DNA of 64,000 bases, from contig WJMJ01000078.1 in NCBI GenBank assembly GCA_014728035.1, positions 1 to 64,000 on the forward strand, read 5' to 3'. Made by a program: the position numbers and the translations under genes. The notes beneath the pieces were generated by a model. The model was not told the origin of the DNA, searched no databases, and worked only from the letters and a program-made list of their open reading frames with translations. The stretch is from Promethearchaeota archaeon (GTDB taxonomy: Archaea; Asgardarchaeota; Thorarchaeia; Thorarchaeales; Thorarchaeaceae). This document shows positions 62,057-64,000 of the stretch, in pieces (positions within the stretch are counted from its first letter, which is position 1; every line of letters starts with the position of its first letter).

Positions 62057-62593
62057 TTGAACAGAAGCGGAGGAAAATATTTGGGTCAACTTGTTGGAAC
62101 CCTTGTGGGTCTAGTTACTGCATTTGTTGTATCATTCATTCTTCTTACTTTTGGAGTCTTTCTGCCGCCAGAATTGGTGCCAGCACAAATAGTAGATGAT
62201 TTTGCATTGTACACGGATTTGGAACTGAAGTTAGCAATCACAGGAACCGTGCTATTCCCATCCCCCTTTGAAGCCACACTAGGACACGCTTTGACCTATG
62301 GCGCTAGAGGATGGACTGTTCTCATGTTTCTAAGTTGGGGTCTCGGTGGATTAGCAGCTGGCCTACTATCACGAGACATTGTTCAAGGTGTTTTCGCAGC
62401 TATATTTGCAGCTGCCATCGGAGCTTTATTGACATGGCTTCTAATTTTCGTAATTCAAATTCCAGATTTCAGTCAAATTTTTGGAACTGGGTCTCTTTTC
62501 ATTATGCAATCCGCACTTGAAGGAATGATATATCCCGCTATTGTTGGAGGGATAGGTGGACTATTAGGTGGAGCCATCACTCGGGAACGGTAA
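62057..62593 (+). CDS. Small membrane protein of unknown function
   Basis: 178 residues, TTG start, with about four hydrophobic helices (LVGTLVGLVTAFVVSFILLT, VLMFLSWGLGGLAAGLLS, VFAAIFAAAIGALLTWLLIF, AIVGGIGGLLGGAI), many Gly. A TATA-like GCTATAAATG lies about 30 bases upstream, so the transcript may be leaderless. Its 3' end overlaps the next, convergent gene by 17 bases. Confidence 0.6.
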   Translation: MNRSGGKYLGQLVGTLVGLVTAFVVSFILLTFGVFLPPELVPAQIVDDFALYTDLELKLAITGTVLFPSPFEATLGHALTYGARGWTVLMFLSWGLGGLAAGLLSRDIVQGVFAAIFAAAIGALLTWLLIFVIQIPDFSQIFGTGSLFIMQSALEGMIYPAIVGGIGGLLGGAITRER

Positions 62594-63167
62594 TCAATTC
62601 AAGAGCTTTGGGACGAAGTACGTTTCCACACTCTGAACAGATAATAGGATTAGATTTGAATACTGCACCACATTCACAAGTGGATTCTATTATTGGAGGT
62701 GCAATAGACTCGTTTTCACTAAGAATTTGCTTTTTGACCAATACAACAGGAACTGCTGATAATAAAGCAAGCATTGATGCCCCAATGGATTTTATGAATT
62801 GAAAAAGAATAATCAAATTTCGTTCATTTTGGTCACCGGTCCAAAAGGTACTGTCTTCAAGAATCATAGAGATGATGCTCAGAATTGCAATGACAACACC
62901 AGTCCAAAAAACAGTTCTAATCGTGTTCCATTTGGATTCTGAAAATATTCCTCCGATTAGCCCAACAGCAAACCATACCAAAAGATAACCTAGCAGACCA
63001 TGAAATAGGAAAAGCATTGATAGATCTTGAAGCAGAATACTACCGTGTAGAAGCGGTGAAAGAATATCATAAGGTGAAGGATAAGTAATTGGTTCAGGAT
63101 TTCTAAGAAACACGATACAAATTGTACCAATTATCGCGCCAATTATTCCACCAATCATATTACGCAT
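62577..63167 (-). CDS. Membrane protein with C-terminal zinc ribbon
   Basis: 196 residues from ATG 63167 (GGAG eight bases ahead). About five hydrophobic helices are followed by a cytosolic-type zinc ribbon CECG ... CSECG near the end. No family recognised. Convergent and slightly overlapping with the membrane protein gene to the left. Confidence 0.6.
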   Translation of the reverse strand: MRNMIGGIIGAIIGTICIVFLRNPEPITYPSPYDILSPLLHGSILLQDLSMLFLFHGLLGYLLVWFAVGLIGGIFSESKWNTIRTVFWTGVVIAILSIISMILEDSTFWTGDQNERNLIILFQFIKSIGASMLALLSAVPVVLVKKQILSENESIAPPIIESTCECGAVFKSNPIICSECGNVLRPKALELITVPE

Positions 63168-63394
63168 CAATTTCACTCCGGCAGGCTACACTGTTACTAT
63201 GAATTTGATAGTTGGTTCCACTTAATGGTTTCCAAAAGGGCGCATAATCATAAAAACAGACTAAAGGAAGAGAATTATATATTATGAAAAGAATTTTCAG
63301 AGTATATTACCACAATCCTTTTGTGAGTAATTCGTGCAAGATATAGTGTACACGCAGGTCTATATTCATCCACAGAGAGCGTGAGGTGCCGTAT

Positions 63395-64000
63395 ATGAGC
63401 AATGATTTGGAACGTGCATTGTCAAAACTTCGATTTGATGATCAAGTATTAGGATATTCTTTAATGACAAAAGCTGGCAGACCATTTGTCAGTTTTGCTT
63501 TTCCTGAGGATTTATTTCCGCGTGTCAAAAACAGCATCAAGCTGTATAAGGCAGACCTGCGATTAATGACTATTGACACAGAAAAGGGATTAGTTGTACT
63601 TGCACCTGTTGATGTAAATTGGATATTGACTGTGTTGTATGTTCCTGAATTACAGCTTGGTCTTGCTATTGCAAAGACCAAAAACGTCCTTCGATTATTG
63701 GAAGGTATCGAACTTCCTCCACCACCGGATGAATTCGAAGAAGCATCCGAAGACAACCTTCAGGTTTTGGAAACGATAGCAATGAAGGCAGCTTCGACCG
63801 AAGCGGAACCCACCACAGATACGACTCCAGTTGCACCCGAAGTAGAAGAAGAGGATGAAGAAGACGCAGAATTAACACCTGATGATTTTGATGTGCAACC
63901 AGGTACAATTCCCAAGCGCGGAGAAACGTACTCAACATCTCTTTCACTAGATTCAGATCTCTACAAAGAGATGAAAAAATTGTACCGGAATTTTGGCTTT
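63395..64000 (+). CDS. Roadblock/LC7-like protein, paralogue of the gene at 60.6 kb; cut by the window end
   Basis: 202 codons are visible from ATG 63395 (GAGGTG upstream); the 3' end is missing. The first 105 residues align block for block with the protein at 60561 (DLERALSKLRFDDQVLGYSLMTK, LVVLAPVDVNWILTVLYVPE, LEGIELPPPP). A long acidic linker (EVEEEDEEDAELTPDDFD) follows. The C-terminal part, where winged helices are expected, starts just before the window ends. An ATTATATATTATGA element around 63275 may be the promoter. It likely forms dimers or heterodimers with its paralogue. Confidence 0.65.
   Translation, partial: MSNDLERALSKLRFDDQVLGYSLMTKAGRPFVSFAFPEDLFPRVKNSIKLYKADLRLMTIDTEKGLVVLAPVDVNWILTVLYVPELQLGLAIAKTKNVLRLLEGIELPPPPDEFEEASEDNLQVLETIAMKAASTEAEPTTDTTPVAPEVEEEDEEDAELTPDDFDVQPGTIPKRGETYSTSLSLDSDLYKEMKKLYRNFGF

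Noticed and set aside
1..64000. CRISPR arrays, insertion sequences and prophage genes
   Set aside because: No regularly spaced repeats, transposase, integrase or phage structural genes were seen on reading both strands.

Overview
The window reads as chromosomal DNA of an Asgard archaeon. Evidence for an archaeon is aIF5A, an aEF-2-family protein, Nob1, PAC2, L13e, archaeal-type ThyA, an intron-containing tRNA, F420 biosynthesis (CofE) and MtrA/MtrH. Evidence for Asgard is the set of eukaryote-like parts: two Ras-superfamily GTPases, three roadblock/LC7-type proteins, a Bet3/V4R protein, a WD40 propeller, a SNAP-like helical solenoid and an EF-2 paralogue without the diphthamide histidine. G+C is moderate, roughly 40% by eye. 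A Thorarchaeia-like or related lineage is my guess; the class cannot be fixed from this window alone. No rRNA genes, CRISPR arrays, insertion sequences or phage genes were seen.

Layout. 1-3.3 kb: deoxynucleotide synthesis (anaerobic ribonucleotide reductase with its own small redoxin, and thymidylate synthase). 3.3-6.7 kb: Lrp-type regulator, sugar O/N-acyltransferase, EF-2 paralogue. 6.7-15.1 kb: a eukaryote-like signalling/trafficking island with a helical-repeat protein, two KaiC-like ATPases, a redoxin, roadblock, Ras-like GTPase, WD40 protein, a HEAT plus appendage-like protein and a second Ras-like GTPase. 15.3-17.9 kb: a small protein translationally coupled to a degenerate family-B DNA polymerase. 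17.9-25.1 kb: a one-carbon block on the minus strand, metF-like, mtrH, mtrA, mtrH, methanogenesis marker 14, cofE and then larC. 25.3-29.5 kb: two secreted proteins, a circularly permuted solute-binding protein and a subtilase. 29.7-32.9 kb: an ABC-2 exporter and an Lrp-type regulator. 33.1-33.3 kb: a candidate structured RNA. 33.3-43.8 kb: mixed housekeeping and unknown genes, including tRNA-Leu(CAG) with a non-canonical intron, FdhD, pirin and an autoregulated-looking HTH gene. 43.9-49 kb: Lrp, aIF5A, NAD kinase, Nob1, YjbQ and a SNAP-like solenoid. 49-58.9 kb: oxidoreductases, methyltransferase, orphan 2-oxoacid:ferredoxin oxidoreductase gamma subunit, PAC2, aminotransferase and glutamine synthetase. 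58.9-64 kb: L13e-HhH, sugar kinase, two paralogous roadblock/winged-helix proteins (the second cut by the window end), a Bet3/V4R protein and two small membrane proteins.

How it fits together. The one-carbon block is the most coherent metabolic unit. A MetF-type reductase would make methyl-tetrahydropterin, two MtrH methyltransferases would move the methyl group to or from the corrinoid of a soluble MtrA, and an ASKHA-type protein (marker 14) could reactivate the corrinoid. CofE supplies F420. None of the membrane Mtr subunits is present here. The GTPase/roadblock/WD40/appendage and Bet3/roadblock groups are the most interesting cell-biological units. Three genes with strong Shine-Dalgarno sites begin at ACG, CTG or ATA because no ATG, GTG or TTG is available at the right place.
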